DNA of 49,151 nt, taken from a bacterium (GTDB lineage Bacteria > Cyanobacteriota > Vampirovibrionia > Gastranaerophilales > Gastranaerophilaceae). Location of the stretch: positions 1-49,151 of the forward strand of contig JAFQTK010000153.1 of NCBI GenBank assembly GCA_017409065.1, written 5' to 3'. Positions 40,306-48,561 of the stretch are shown here, piece after piece. How positions within the stretch are numbered: position 1 is the first letter of the stretch; every line of letters starts with the position of its first letter. The position numbers and the translations under genes are program-made. The notes beneath the pieces are model-generated. The model was not told the origin of the DNA, searched no databases, and was given only the letters and a program-made list of their open reading frames with translations.

Positions 40306-41286
40306 ATGAATAAAAATACACAAAATAAAAAACTTAATATTTTAGTTATTCTACCGCATAGTATAGGCGGCAGATTAACTACATCAAGTATTTCAGACGG
40401 ATTCGTACAAAACAATTGCAAAGTAACTAAATTTGATGAACTTAAGCAGCCACTAAGCGAGCTTAAAACTCTCTTAAAAAGTTCAAGGTTTGATTATATT
40501 GTAGGTTATGATTTTTCTGCGATAAAAATTAAAACCGAATTAAACTTACAAATAAAAACTATAAATTACTTTAGTGATGAAATTGATAAACCAACAGCCG
40601 GAGTAGGCTTCAAAGAACTGCGTAAGTACCTAAATGATGAATCCAATTTCACTTTTTATTGGGATAAAGAATTGTTTTTGGAAGAAAAGAAAAACGTTAA
40701 GAATATATTTTATCAACCGCATTTTGTGAACACGGATATTTACAAACCAATACCAACAAAAATCAAATATGATGTGATGTTTGCAGGTCGACTGGATACA
40801 GATTACAGACTTAATTTTATAGTTGAGTTAGCTAAAGAATACAATTTTGCTTGGTTTGCAATCGAAAAGCACTATATCGATGCTTTAAACAGAGTAAATG
40901 AAGAAGATAAAAAAGTAATACAGAATTGCTATAAGGGATTTATAGACAATGAATCAGACATGGCACAAGCTATAAATAGCTCAAAAATAGTAATTAATAT
41001 GCACTCACAAGGTAAAAGTTCATTTAACTATCGAACATTCCAAACAATGGCTTGTGCAAAATTATTACTTTCTGAGTATAGAAGCGAGGCAGCAGAATTA
41101 TTTGGAGAAAAAGACTTAGTTTTTTATAAAGATTTGACAGATATAAAAGAAAAAATTTTACATTATTTGTACAACGAAGTGGATTACAACGAGGTAATCA
41201 AAAACGCACGAGCCAGAATTGAGAGTGATTTTAATTCCCAAAAATGTGTTAATAACATGCTTCAGATAGTACAAAATAAAATATAA
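40306..41286 (+). CDS. CgeB-like glycosyltransferase
   Basis: A 326-residue protein with a GT-B-like layout. The C-terminal half matches the glycosyl transferase family 1_2 / CgeB type: VMFAGRLDTDYRLNFIVELA, then IINSSKIVINMHSQGKSSFN-like text (NSSKIVINMHSQGKSSFNYR) and FQTMACAKLLLSEYRSEAAELF. The N-terminal half has an ILVILPHSIGG opening. Sugar and acceptor cannot be told; a role in cell-surface glycans or protein glycosylation is likely. AAGGAC lies before the ATG. Confidence 0.75.
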   Translation: MNKNTQNKKLNILVILPHSIGGRLTTSSISDGFVQNNCKVTKFDELKQPLSELKTLLKSSRFDYIVGYDFSAIKIKTELNLQIKTINYFSDEIDKPTAGVGFKELRKYLNDESNFTFYWDKELFLEEKKNVKNIFYQPHFVNTDIYKPIPTKIKYDVMFAGRLDTDYRLNFIVELAKEYNFAWFAIEKHYIDALNRVNEEDKKVIQNCYKGFIDNESDMAQAINSSKIVINMHSQGKSSFNYRTFQTMACAKLLLSEYRSEAAELFGEKDLVFYKDLTDIKEKILHYLYNEVDYNEVIKNARARIESDFNSQKCVNNMLQIVQNKI

Positions 41287-41298
41287 AAGGATAAAAAA

Positions 41299-42501
41299 AT
41301 GACAAACAAAATAGACATTAAACCATCAGATAAGATTTTAAACTTACCAAAATATATTTTCGCAGAATTAGATGAATGGAAAGCAGAAGCTAGAGCAAAG
41401 GGAATGGAGTTGATAGATTTAGGGATAGGAAATCCAGATGGTCCGACACCCAATGAAGTTGTAGAGGCTGCACTTGAATCAATCCAAAACCCAATAAGTC
41501 ATGGTTATCCAAGCTTTAGAGGAAAGCAAGAATTTAGAGAATCTATATCAAAATGGATGAAAAGTCGCTACAATGTTGATATTTGTCCTGAATTTGGCAT
41601 CCAAACTTTGAATGGAGCAAAAGAAGGATTGGCTAACATTGCTTTAGCATTTACAAACCCCGGTGATATAAATATAGTTCCCGACCCATATTATCCTGTA
41701 CTATCAAGAGGTACTTGGATTGCGAGCGGCGAAGTTTACCATACACCACTAATTGCAGAAAACAATTTTCTTCCTGATTTAAAAGCAATTCCTGAAGATG
41801 TGGCACAACGTGCAAAACTGTTTTTTATAAATTATCCTAATAATCCGACTGCAGCTGTTGCACCACTGTCATTTTTAAAAGAAATTGTAGCTTTTTGCAG
41901 AAAATACAGCATACTTTTGGTTTCAGACCTTGCATATGGAGAAATTTGTTATGACGGCTATCGTCCGCATAGTATATTCGAAGTAGAAGGGGCAGAAGAT
42001 ATTGCGGTTGAATTTCACAGTTTTTCAAAAACATTTAACATGGCAGGCTGGAGAGTTGGTTTTGTTGTCGGGAAAAAAGAGTTTATTGATACAATTTATG
42101 CAATGAAAACAAATATGGACTACGGAACTGCAACTATTGTACAAGATGCGGCAATAAAAGCTCTTAACATGGACTATAAAAACGTTGAAGAAATTGTAAG
42201 TAACTATGCTCGAAGAAGAGAAATGGTTGTAGATTTATTAAAAGAATTAGGATGGGAAATTCAAAAAACATCAGCGACAATGTATCTTTGGTTAAAAGTA
42301 CCTGAAGGTTATACTTCGAAAGAATTTTGCAAATATGTTTTAGATTCTACCGGAGTTGTCTTAACCCCTGGAATTGCATTTGGCTCATGTTCTGACGGGT
42401 ATTTCAGACTTTCTTTGGTCCAACCTGATGAAAAAATAAATGAAGCTTTAACTCGTTTGAAAGATGCAAATATTGGATATAATCTTCTTACAAAATGTTA
42501 A
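41299..42501 (+). CDS. PLP aminotransferase, class I (LL-DAP aminotransferase-like)
   Basis: A 400-residue fold-type I aminotransferase. Family segments are LIDLGIGNPDGPTP, GYPSFRGKQEFRESI, FINYPNNPTAAV, SDLAYGEICYDG and the PLP lysine in HSFSKTFNMAGWRVGF. The overall text resembles LL-diaminopimelate aminotransferase-like and alanine aminotransferase-like proteins, which cyanobacteria and relatives use in lysine and alanine metabolism. Substrate is not certain, so no symbol is given. It follows the glycosyltransferase by 12 bases with AAAGGA before the ATG. Confidence 0.85.
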   Translation: MTNKIDIKPSDKILNLPKYIFAELDEWKAEARAKGMELIDLGIGNPDGPTPNEVVEAALESIQNPISHGYPSFRGKQEFRESISKWMKSRYNVDICPEFGIQTLNGAKEGLANIALAFTNPGDINIVPDPYYPVLSRGTWIASGEVYHTPLIAENNFLPDLKAIPEDVAQRAKLFFINYPNNPTAAVAPLSFLKEIVAFCRKYSILLVSDLAYGEICYDGYRPHSIFEVEGAEDIAVEFHSFSKTFNMAGWRVGFVVGKKEFIDTIYAMKTNMDYGTATIVQDAAIKALNMDYKNVEEIVSNYARRREMVVDLLKELGWEIQKTSATMYLWLKVPEGYTSKEFCKYVLDSTGVVLTPGIAFGSCSDGYFRLSLVQPDEKINEALTRLKDANIGYNLLTKC

Positions 42502-42515
42502 GCGTATTCTATAAT

Positions 42516-42544
42516 TTTGCAATATAAAAAATAATGTGTATAAT
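42516..42544 (+). promoter_or_regulatory. Promoter of the Flp-type pilin gene
   Basis: TTTGCA (42516-42521), 17 bases, TATAAT (42539-42544), a good sigma-70 promoter for the gene at 42573. Confidence 0.6.
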
Positions 42545-42572
42545 ATAAGAGTAGAAGCATGAGGTTTATAGT

Positions 42573-42821
42573 ATGAGATTTAATAAAAAAGCAGCACAAA
42601 GTTTAATTGAATACGGATTAATTTTAGCACTTGTAGCAGTTGTGGCTATTGCGGCGTTACAAATACTAGGTCAAAGAGTAAATAATGCAGCAACAACTGC
42701 AGGTGAAAATATTGAAGCAACATCGCAAAATGCTGCTCAAGCATATTGTCAATCTATTAACGGACAATGGAATGCTGAAACAGGTGTTTGTACTCCGGCT
42801 GCTAATAACGCAGGGGAATAA
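42573..42821 (+). CDS. Flp-type (tight adherence) pilin
   Basis: An 82-residue protein with a short basic leader (MRFNKKAA) followed by QSLIEYGLILALVAVVAIAA, the Flp pilin signature with the conserved E and Y after the cleavage site. The expected processing is by a prepilin peptidase just before the QSLIEY segment. The C-terminal part has a Cys pair (AYCQSINGQWNAETGVCTP). It is longer than the shortest Flp pilins but within range. A GAGG Shine-Dalgarno, a sigma-70 promoter and its own terminator mark it as a single-gene unit. No tad genes are adjacent. Confidence 0.85.
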   Translation: MRFNKKAAQSLIEYGLILALVAVVAIAALQILGQRVNNAATTAGENIEATSQNAAQAYCQSINGQWNAETGVCTPAANNAGE

Positions 42822-42843
42822 CAATCAATCTATAATAAATTTG

Positions 42844-42870
42844 AAAGCCTCTTTGTAAAGAGGCTTTTTT
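42844..42870 (+). terminator. Terminator of the Flp-type pilin gene
   Basis: AAAGCCTCT (42844-42852), TTGTAA, AGAGGCTTT (42859-42867) followed by T. Its loop TTGTAA (42853-42858) is also the best -35 for the next gene. Confidence 0.88.
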
Positions 42871-42880
42871 AGTATATAAT
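42853..42880 (+). promoter_or_regulatory. Promoter giving a leaderless ldpA-like mRNA
   Basis: TTGTAA (42853-42858), 16 bases, TATAAT (42875-42880). The last base of the -10 box is seven bases before the ATG at 42887, so the predicted transcript begins at the start codon. No Shine-Dalgarno is present. Confidence 0.6.
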
Positions 42881-42886
42881 TCCAGT

Positions 42887-43807
42887 ATGAGTAATTTATC
42901 TTTTGATACTGAAAAATATTTTAAATTAGTTCTTGGACTTGGAAATTGCTCGTTAGATAATATTGAGCAATTATGTAATGTATATGCTCAAGCAGGTGCT
43001 GATATATTTGATTTGAGTCCAAATATAAAATCATTAAAAGCTGCACAACTTGGTGTTAAAAAAGCGGGTCTAAACCCGTATGATTTTAAATATTGTGTTA
43101 GTTTTGGGGTAAAAGGTGATTCTCACATAAAAAAAGCACAAATTAACACAAAAAAATGTAAACGATGCTATAAGTGTGTTTCAAAATGTCCACAAAATGC
43201 TATTGTTATGGGCGAGAATGGATATCCAAAAGTTCTTACTGAAAAATGCATAGGCTGCCGTAGATGTGAAAAAAGCTGTATAGATTTTCATGATTACGAA
43301 GTTAATATCAAGGATACGGCAAAAGATTTCAAAGGTGAAAAACTCGATATTGTTGAGCTTCACATATCATCATTAAACAAAAAAGATATTTTCAAAAAAT
43401 GGGAAACTATTTTAGATAATTTTGACTGTCAAAAATCCATATGTATAGATAGGAGTAAGTACGGAACAGAAAAACTGATTAAACTTGTCAGAGAAATGAC
43501 AAAGCTAAATTCTGAGCCTACAATTATACAGGCAGATGGAGTCCCAATGAGTGGAATGGAAAGTTTGCCTTGCACCTTACAGGCAATTGCTCATGCTCAA
43601 ATTTATAAAGATTTGAACATGCCAATATTTATTTCAGGTGGAACTAACTCATTCACAAGAGAATTAGCAGACAAATTTGAAATCAGCTACAACGGAATAA
43701 CTATTGGCTCATATGCCAGAGCTATTGTAAAAGATGCTATAACTTGCGGGGACATAAAACTTGCAGTAGAAATAGCAAAACGGCTTGTTGATAATGTGAA
43801 AAACTAG
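42887..43807 (+). CDS. LdpA-like protein with two 4Fe-4S clusters
   Basis: A 306-residue protein. Two bacterial ferredoxin-type cluster motifs are complete: C91-x2-C94-x2-C97-x3-C101-P and C121-x2-C124-x2-C127-x3-C131. The N-terminal part (KLVLGLGNCSLDNIEQLCNV, YAQAGADIFDLSPN) and the C-terminal barrel-like part (ISGGTNSFTRELADKF, NGITIGSYARAIVKD) follow the layout of LdpA of cyanobacteria, a redox-sensing protein feeding the circadian clock. In a non-photosynthetic relative its role is presumably general redox sensing or an enzyme activity. It forms an operon with tilS and hpt, with gaps of one base. Confidence 0.7.
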   Translation: MSNLSFDTEKYFKLVLGLGNCSLDNIEQLCNVYAQAGADIFDLSPNIKSLKAAQLGVKKAGLNPYDFKYCVSFGVKGDSHIKKAQINTKKCKRCYKCVSKCPQNAIVMGENGYPKVLTEKCIGCRRCEKSCIDFHDYEVNIKDTAKDFKGEKLDIVELHISSLNKKDIFKKWETILDNFDCQKSICIDRSKYGTEKLIKLVREMTKLNSEPTIIQADGVPMSGMESLPCTLQAIAHAQIYKDLNMPIFISGGTNSFTRELADKFEISYNGITIGSYARAIVKDAITCGDIKLAVEIAKRLVDNVKN

Positions 43808-43808
43808 T

Positions 43809-45152
43809 ATGATTAACGCACTTAAAATATTTTTAAAAAATAATGCTTTATATTCTCAAAATGTGACTCTATTGGTCGGATTTTCAGGAGGATTTGATTC
43901 TTGTGCTTTGCTGCACATGTTGTCTGTTTTAAAAAAAGAAACAAACTATACACTTTGTGCTGCACACTTAAACCACGGTTGGCGTGCCGATTCTGCAGAT
44001 AATGATGAAATTAATTGTTCAGAATTTTGCAAAAAACACAATATAGAGTTCTATACGGAAAAATTAGGGAATGACATTCCTCAGACTGAAACCGCTGCAC
44101 GAGAAGCTAGATATAAATTTTTTGAACGGGCAGCAAAACACTTTAATACAAATATTATACTAACAGCACATACTAAGTCTGATAATGTTGAAACCTTGAT
44201 ATATAGAGTAGCTAAAGGCACCGGTATCTACGGTTTATGCGGGATTGAACCTCAACGTGAATTAAATGGTTTGCAAATTTTTCGTCCATTACTATCTATG
44301 TCAAGACAAGACATAGAAAATTATTGCCAAAGTAATGACCTATCGCCAAACAATGATGAAAGTAATTTTGATATTAAATATAAAAGAAATTTTATAAGAC
44401 ATCAAATAATTCCACAACTTAAAAAAATTAACGATAATGCAGAGTCGGCAATTAACACACTTATAGAAAATGCGGTTTCGGACAATGCTATAATTAATGA
44501 ATATTTGCAGCAAATAAAACAAACAATATCAATTGAAAATAAATATCTAACACCCAAATTTTTGGAGCAATCAAAAGAAGTTCAGCAAAGATTAATTTTA
44601 GATTTTGTGACTGAAAAAAAACTTGATTATGACAAAAATAAAATTCAAGAGATACTAACTTTCATAAAAACAGCAGCAACCCATAAAGCAGGAAAAACTC
44701 TTTCGTTGACTTCCGACTTATGGCTCTTTTGTTCCGCAGCTGAGATGTATCCTATAAAAAATGAGATAAAGAACAACACTTACATAAAAATTACAGATTT
44801 AAGTAAAAAATATAAAATCGATAATTTTGAATTTAGTGCTGAACCATGTGACATTCGACCAAAAGATTTTCCGCTTGAAAACGAAAATTATGCATATGTA
44901 GATTTATCAAATCAAACAAATTTGGAAATTAGGTACAGAAAAGACGGTGACAGGATTCAACCATTTGGGATGAAGAACTCTATAAAACTAAAAGACTTTT
45001 TTATCAATAAAAGTATTCCACAACATAAAAAAGACAAGATTGTGTTATTATGTAATCAGGATGAAGTCCTTTGGGCATGTAACGTTGGATTAAATGAAAA
45101 ATTAAGAGTAACATCCAATCCAACTCACATCATAAGAATAGAAGAGGTTTAA
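43809..45152 (+). CDS. tilS: tRNA(Ile)-lysidine synthetase
   Basis: TilS adds lysine to C34 of tRNA-Ile(CAU), changing its decoding to AUA. The 447-residue protein has the PP-loop SGGFDS (26-31), the AAHLNHGWRADSADND segment, TAHTKSDNVETLIYR with RVAKGTG, and the C-terminal TilS domain (FGMKNSIKLKDFFINKSIPQ, then LWACNVGLNEK-like text near the end). It starts one base after ldpA and ends one base before hpt. Confidence 0.95.
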   Translation: MINALKIFLKNNALYSQNVTLLVGFSGGFDSCALLHMLSVLKKETNYTLCAAHLNHGWRADSADNDEINCSEFCKKHNIEFYTEKLGNDIPQTETAAREARYKFFERAAKHFNTNIILTAHTKSDNVETLIYRVAKGTGIYGLCGIEPQRELNGLQIFRPLLSMSRQDIENYCQSNDLSPNNDESNFDIKYKRNFIRHQIIPQLKKINDNAESAINTLIENAVSDNAIINEYLQQIKQTISIENKYLTPKFLEQSKEVQQRLILDFVTEKKLDYDKNKIQEILTFIKTAATHKAGKTLSLTSDLWLFCSAAEMYPIKNEIKNNTYIKITDLSKKYKIDNFEFSAEPCDIRPKDFPLENENYAYVDLSNQTNLEIRYRKDGDRIQPFGMKNSIKLKDFFINKSIPQHKKDKIVLLCNQDEVLWACNVGLNEKLRVTSNPTHIIRIEEV

Positions 45153-45153
45153 A

Positions 45154-45696
45154 ATGGTAGCTATTGACAAACAACTTAAAGATTTAACAGTACTTATTGA
45201 TGAACAACAAGTTTCTCAAGGAGTTAAAAAGATTGCAGAGGAAATAAACAATGCATTTCCTTTAGACGAAACCCTACATCTGATTTGCGTTTTAAAAGGT
45301 TCTGTTATGTTTTTTGTTGATTTGGTCAAACTGTTGAAAATGCCGACCCAGTTGGAATTTATAAGACTTTCAAGCTACGGCGATGACGATAAATCTTCAG
45401 GTCGGGTGAAATCAATAGACATGAACCTGCCAATATTGGAAGATAAAAATATTTTGATAGTTGAAGACATTGTCGATACAGGTTATACGGCTCAATTCTT
45501 AACAAACATTCTTAAAGCAGAACAACGGCCGAAAAGACTTAAGTTCGCAGCATTTCTCAACAAAGAATGTTCCAGAAAAGTGGAATTTCAACCTGACTTT
45601 TACTCATACATAGTTGACGATAAGTTTTTGGTCGGTTACGGTCTTGATTATAAAGGCTACTACCGAAATTTACCGTATGTTGGCTATTTTTCTTAA
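45154..45696 (+). CDS. hpt: Hypoxanthine phosphoribosyltransferase
   Basis: Hpt salvages hypoxanthine and guanine with PRPP. The 180-residue protein has the PRPP-binding motif ILIVEDIVDTGYT (100-112), the flexible-loop RLSSYGDDDKSSG, VLKGSVMFFVDLV near residue 47, and the VGYGLDYKGYYRNLPYVG end. The tilS-hpt order is widespread in bacteria and supports both calls. A GAGG lies before the ATG. The 3' end overlaps the convergent ald by four bases. Confidence 0.95.
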   Translation: MVAIDKQLKDLTVLIDEQQVSQGVKKIAEEINNAFPLDETLHLICVLKGSVMFFVDLVKLLKMPTQLEFIRLSSYGDDDKSSGRVKSIDMNLPILEDKNILIVEDIVDTGYTAQFLTNILKAEQRPKRLKFAAFLNKECSRKVEFQPDFYSYIVDDKFLVGYGLDYKGYYRNLPYVGYFS

Positions 45697-46814
45697 AAAC
45701 CGACCATCATAGCTAGTTCAACATGCTTCATATTTAAAGCTGATGCAACTTCTGCTTTAACAATTTCGCCATTAAAAGTATTCACGCCTCTTTCCAAAGC
45801 TGAGTCTTTCTTAATCGCACCAATAAAGCCATTATTAGCAATACTGAGCAAATATGGAAGAGTTGCATTTGTAAGTGCCAAAGTTGACGTATGAGCTACG
45901 GCTCCAGGTATATTTGCAACAGAATAATGTATTACCCCATGCTTTTCAACAACTGGATTTGCATGAGTAGTTACATTGTTAATAGTTTCCACAATACCAC
46001 CTTGGTCAATAGCAACATCCACAATAACTGAACCTTTTTTCATGGACTTAACCATATCCTCAGTTATAATTCTCGGAGCTTTACTGTTTGGAATAAGTAC
46101 TGCACCAACAACTAAATCAGCTTTCTTGCACTCTGTTTCCAAGTTAGCTGGGTTTGACACCACAGTTTGCACTCTGCTTCCAAATAAATCATCAATTTTT
46201 CTGAGTTTATTTATGTCAACATCTGCAATAGAAACGTGAGCCCCTGTTCCGATAGCAGTTCTTAATGCGTTAATACCAACAGTTCCGGCACCTACAATCA
46301 AAACGTTTCCTGATCTAACCCCCGGAACACCACCTAAAAGAACACCCGCTCCGCCATTATGACTTTCTAAGAAATGAGCACCTATCTGCACAGACATTTT
46401 TCCTGCAATTTCGCTCATAGGAGTTAATAACGGAAGTTCACCTGTTTCTTTTTGTACCGACTCATAAGCAATAGAATTAATTTTTTTCTTTGTCAAAATT
46501 TCAGCTAACTCAGGTTCTACTGCTAAGTGCAAGTATGTAAAAAGGTTTTGTCCCTTTTTCAACATGTCATATTCAATCGGCTGCGGTTCTTTAACCTTAA
46601 CAATCAAATCAGCCTCTTGATAAACGGCATCCATAGTATCAATGATTATAGCACCGGCTTTCTTATATTCAGCAGTGGAAAAACCGCTTCCTTCCCCTGC
46701 ATTTTTTTGAACATAAACTGTATGTCCATTTTTAACAAGTAATGCTACACCATCCGGCACAACAGAAACTCTGTTTTCATTATCTTTAATTTCTTTTACT
46801 ACACCTATTTTCAT
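45693..46814 (-). CDS. ald: Alanine dehydrogenase
   Basis: Ald interconverts alanine and pyruvate with NAD and ammonia. The 373-residue protein has the residues known for the family at the same numbers: R15, K75 (VKVKEP) and H96 (YLHLA). The NAD-binding Rossmann segment is VLIVGAGTVGINALRTAIG from about residue 171, and VDVAIDQGG contains the later catalytic Asp. It follows pyrF by nine bases on the same strand, so it is probably co-transcribed with it. Confidence 0.96.
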   Translation of the reverse strand: MKIGVVKEIKDNENRVSVVPDGVALLVKNGHTVYVQKNAGEGSGFSTAEYKKAGAIIIDTMDAVYQEADLIVKVKEPQPIEYDMLKKGQNLFTYLHLAVEPELAEILTKKKINSIAYESVQKETGELPLLTPMSEIAGKMSVQIGAHFLESHNGGAGVLLGGVPGVRSGNVLIVGAGTVGINALRTAIGTGAHVSIADVDINKLRKIDDLFGSRVQTVVSNPANLETECKKADLVVGAVLIPNSKAPRIITEDMVKSMKKGSVIVDVAIDQGGIVETINNVTTHANPVVEKHGVIHYSVANIPGAVAHTSTLALTNATLPYLLSIANNGFIGAIKKDSALERGVNTFNGEIVKAEVASALNMKHVELAMMVGF

Positions 46815-46823
46815 AAATTATAC

Positions 46824-47579
46824 CTAACCTTCTAATTGTAAAAGTGCTTCATCTATTTCATCAATAATTAGCATTGCTGCTGCTTTAGGGTCTTTTGCTC
46901 CGGTAATAGGTCGCCCAACTATCATATAATCAACACCCGATTTAATTGCATCTGTAGGTGTCACTACACGAATTTGATCATTTACAACTGACCAAGTCGG
47001 ACGAACAGCCTGACAAATTATTATAAAATCATTTCCATATTTTTGACGAATAACCTTGGCTTCGCTTGCGGATGCCAAAACGCCATCCAACTCACAATCC
47101 AAAGCTAATTTTGTCAATTGAGTAACGTAATCAATAAGATTAACATTTACACACAACTCTTCTGTTAACGTTTTTTGACCAAAGCTGGATAACAATGTAA
47201 CTCCAACTACAGTCGGACGAGGCAACTCCATTTTTTTTGCGGTTTCTTTTAACAACTTAACAGTAGTATTAACCATTTTTGAGCCGCCAATCAGATGAAT
47301 ATCAAAAAAATCAGCCCCATGCTTCATATAATTTACACATGTTTTAGCAACAGTATTTGGAATATCAATGGGTTTTGTATCCATAAAGACTTTACAACCA
47401 TGTGATTTAATCATATTTATAGCTTCATAGCCTGTTGCCGAAATCAACTGCAAGCCAACCTTGAAATAACCAACATAGTCTTTCAATTCTATAACTAATT
47501 TTTCGGCTTCTTCTATAGTGTTTACGTCTAGTGCTAAAATTATTCTGTCTTTTGCACTAACGGGTTTTCCTATACTCAT
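46824..47579 (-). CDS. pyrF: Orotidine 5'-phosphate decarboxylase
   Basis: PyrF makes UMP from OMP, the last step of pyrimidine synthesis. The 251-residue barrel has ILALDVN at the first strand, the catalytic set D67-K69-D72 (FMDTKPIDIPNT), a phosphate-binding end GRPITGAKDP, and KVGLQLISATG. GGAG lies before the ATG. It heads a pyrF-ald pair. Confidence 0.95.
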   Translation of the reverse strand: MSIGKPVSAKDRIILALDVNTIEEAEKLVIELKDYVGYFKVGLQLISATGYEAINMIKSHGCKVFMDTKPIDIPNTVAKTCVNYMKHGADFFDIHLIGGSKMVNTTVKLLKETAKKMELPRPTVVGVTLLSSFGQKTLTEELCVNVNLIDYVTQLTKLALDCELDGVLASASEAKVIRQKYGNDFIIICQAVRPTWSVVNDQIRVVTPTDAIKSGVDYMIVGRPITGAKDPKAAAMLIIDEIDEALLQLEG

Positions 47580-47661
47580 ATTACCCCTTCTCCTTTACAA
47601 CGTATAACAGAGGTGCAGAATAATATTATCATTTTTTTTTCCAGTTAGCAAGATTTATTCT

Positions 47662-47689
47662 TTGACTATATCTCAATTTTTTATATAAT
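47662..47689 (+). promoter_or_regulatory. Promoter giving a leaderless peptidase mRNA
   Basis: TTGACT (47662-47667), 16 bases, TATAAT (47684-47689). The ATG at 47696 is exactly seven bases after the -10 box and only T residues lie between, so there is no ribosome binding site and the mRNA appears leaderless. Confidence 0.7.
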
Positions 47690-47695
47690 TTTTTT

Positions 47696-48334
47696 ATGTT
47701 CAAATGTATAAAAACAACTACCACACAAAATAAAAATTCTGTTAATTTGTATCAAAGCCCACACACAACAGGGAAAAAAGTACTTATTATAGCAGGCACA
47801 CACGGAGATGAGCCGCAAGGTACTGATATCCTTTCGCTGTATATAAAAGAAAACATAACCTGCAAAAATAATTTATATATAATCCCCTGCGTAAATCCGG
47901 ATGGCTATGAACAAAAATTAAGAACAAACAGCAACAATGTAGACTTAAACAGAAATTTTCCGACAGAAAACTGGGAACTTACAGAAAAAAATGAATTTTT
48001 CGGAGGCAATTCTCCTTCTAGCGAAATAGAAACCCAATTTTTAGTCGAAATAATTACAGAAATTAAACCTGATATTATTTTAACAATACATGCACCTTTC
48101 AAAATTGTTAATTATGATGGACCTGCAGAAAATATAAGCAAACAAATTGCTAAAATAATAGATTACCCTGTACAACACGATATAGGCTATCCGACCCCAG
48201 GAAGTTTCGGTACATATTGCGGTCTTGAAAAAAATATTCCGACAATTACACTTGAACTGGGTGAAGACGAAGCATTCAATTGGCAAAAAGACCGTTGCTA
48301 TAAGATTTTAGAACTATTAGCCAACCAGTATTAA
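47696..48334 (+). CDS. M14-type zinc carboxypeptidase, MpaA-like
   Basis: A 212-residue metallopeptidase of the M14 family. The zinc ligands are H36 and E39 (AGTHGDEPQG) and H132 (LTIHAP). The substrate Arg lies in VDLNRNFPT (R86) and the catalytic Glu in ITLELGE (E187). The small size and NNVDLNRNFPTENW segment resemble MpaA, which cleaves gamma-D-Glu from diaminopimelate in murein peptides; succinylglutamate desuccinylase-like enzymes are an alternative. There is no signal peptide, which fits murein-peptide recycling in the cytoplasm. It is a single-gene unit with its own promoter and terminator. Confidence 0.82.
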   Translation: MFKCIKTTTTQNKNSVNLYQSPHTTGKKVLIIAGTHGDEPQGTDILSLYIKENITCKNNLYIIPCVNPDGYEQKLRTNSNNVDLNRNFPTENWELTEKNEFFGGNSPSSEIETQFLVEIITEIKPDIILTIHAPFKIVNYDGPAENISKQIAKIIDYPVQHDIGYPTPGSFGTYCGLEKNIPTITLELGEDEAFNWQKDRCYKILELLANQY

Positions 48335-48358
48335 ATATATTGTAAACAAATATTAAGT

Positions 48359-48387
48359 AATATTGCCTTAAAAAGGCAATATTTTTT
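48359..48387 (+). terminator. Terminator of the peptidase gene
   Basis: AATATTGCCTT (48359-48369), AAA, AAGGCAATATT (48373-48383) followed by T. Confidence 0.9.
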
Positions 48388-48532
48388 ATATAAAAGTTTT
48401 TATATAAGAGTAAGGAGAAACGAGCTAAACAAACTTAATCATAATTTATTAACACACTAAAACCTACCACACACTAACCTACACACGAGTGAAACTAGAG
48501 AAAGATGTAACAAGATTTCAAAAGTTTCCGAG
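48388..48532 (+). other. Gap between two terminators, possible small RNA
   Basis: No ORF. The stretch begins with an AT-rich region holding TATATA (48401-48406) and an AAGGAG without a following start codon, then an A/C-rich part with repeated ACACACTA and AACCTAC words (about 48450-48490). It ends at a second plus-strand terminator. A short untranslated RNA could start here, but no good -35 was found. Confidence 0.3.
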
Positions 48533-48561
48533 GGGATTTGATTATCAAATCCCTTTTTTTT
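48533..48561 (+). terminator. Second plus-strand terminator
   Basis: GGGATTTGA (48533-48541), TTA, TCAAATCCC (48545-48553), then eight T. The opposite strand lacks a T run, so it does not serve the minus-strand GGDEF gene. Confidence 0.85.
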
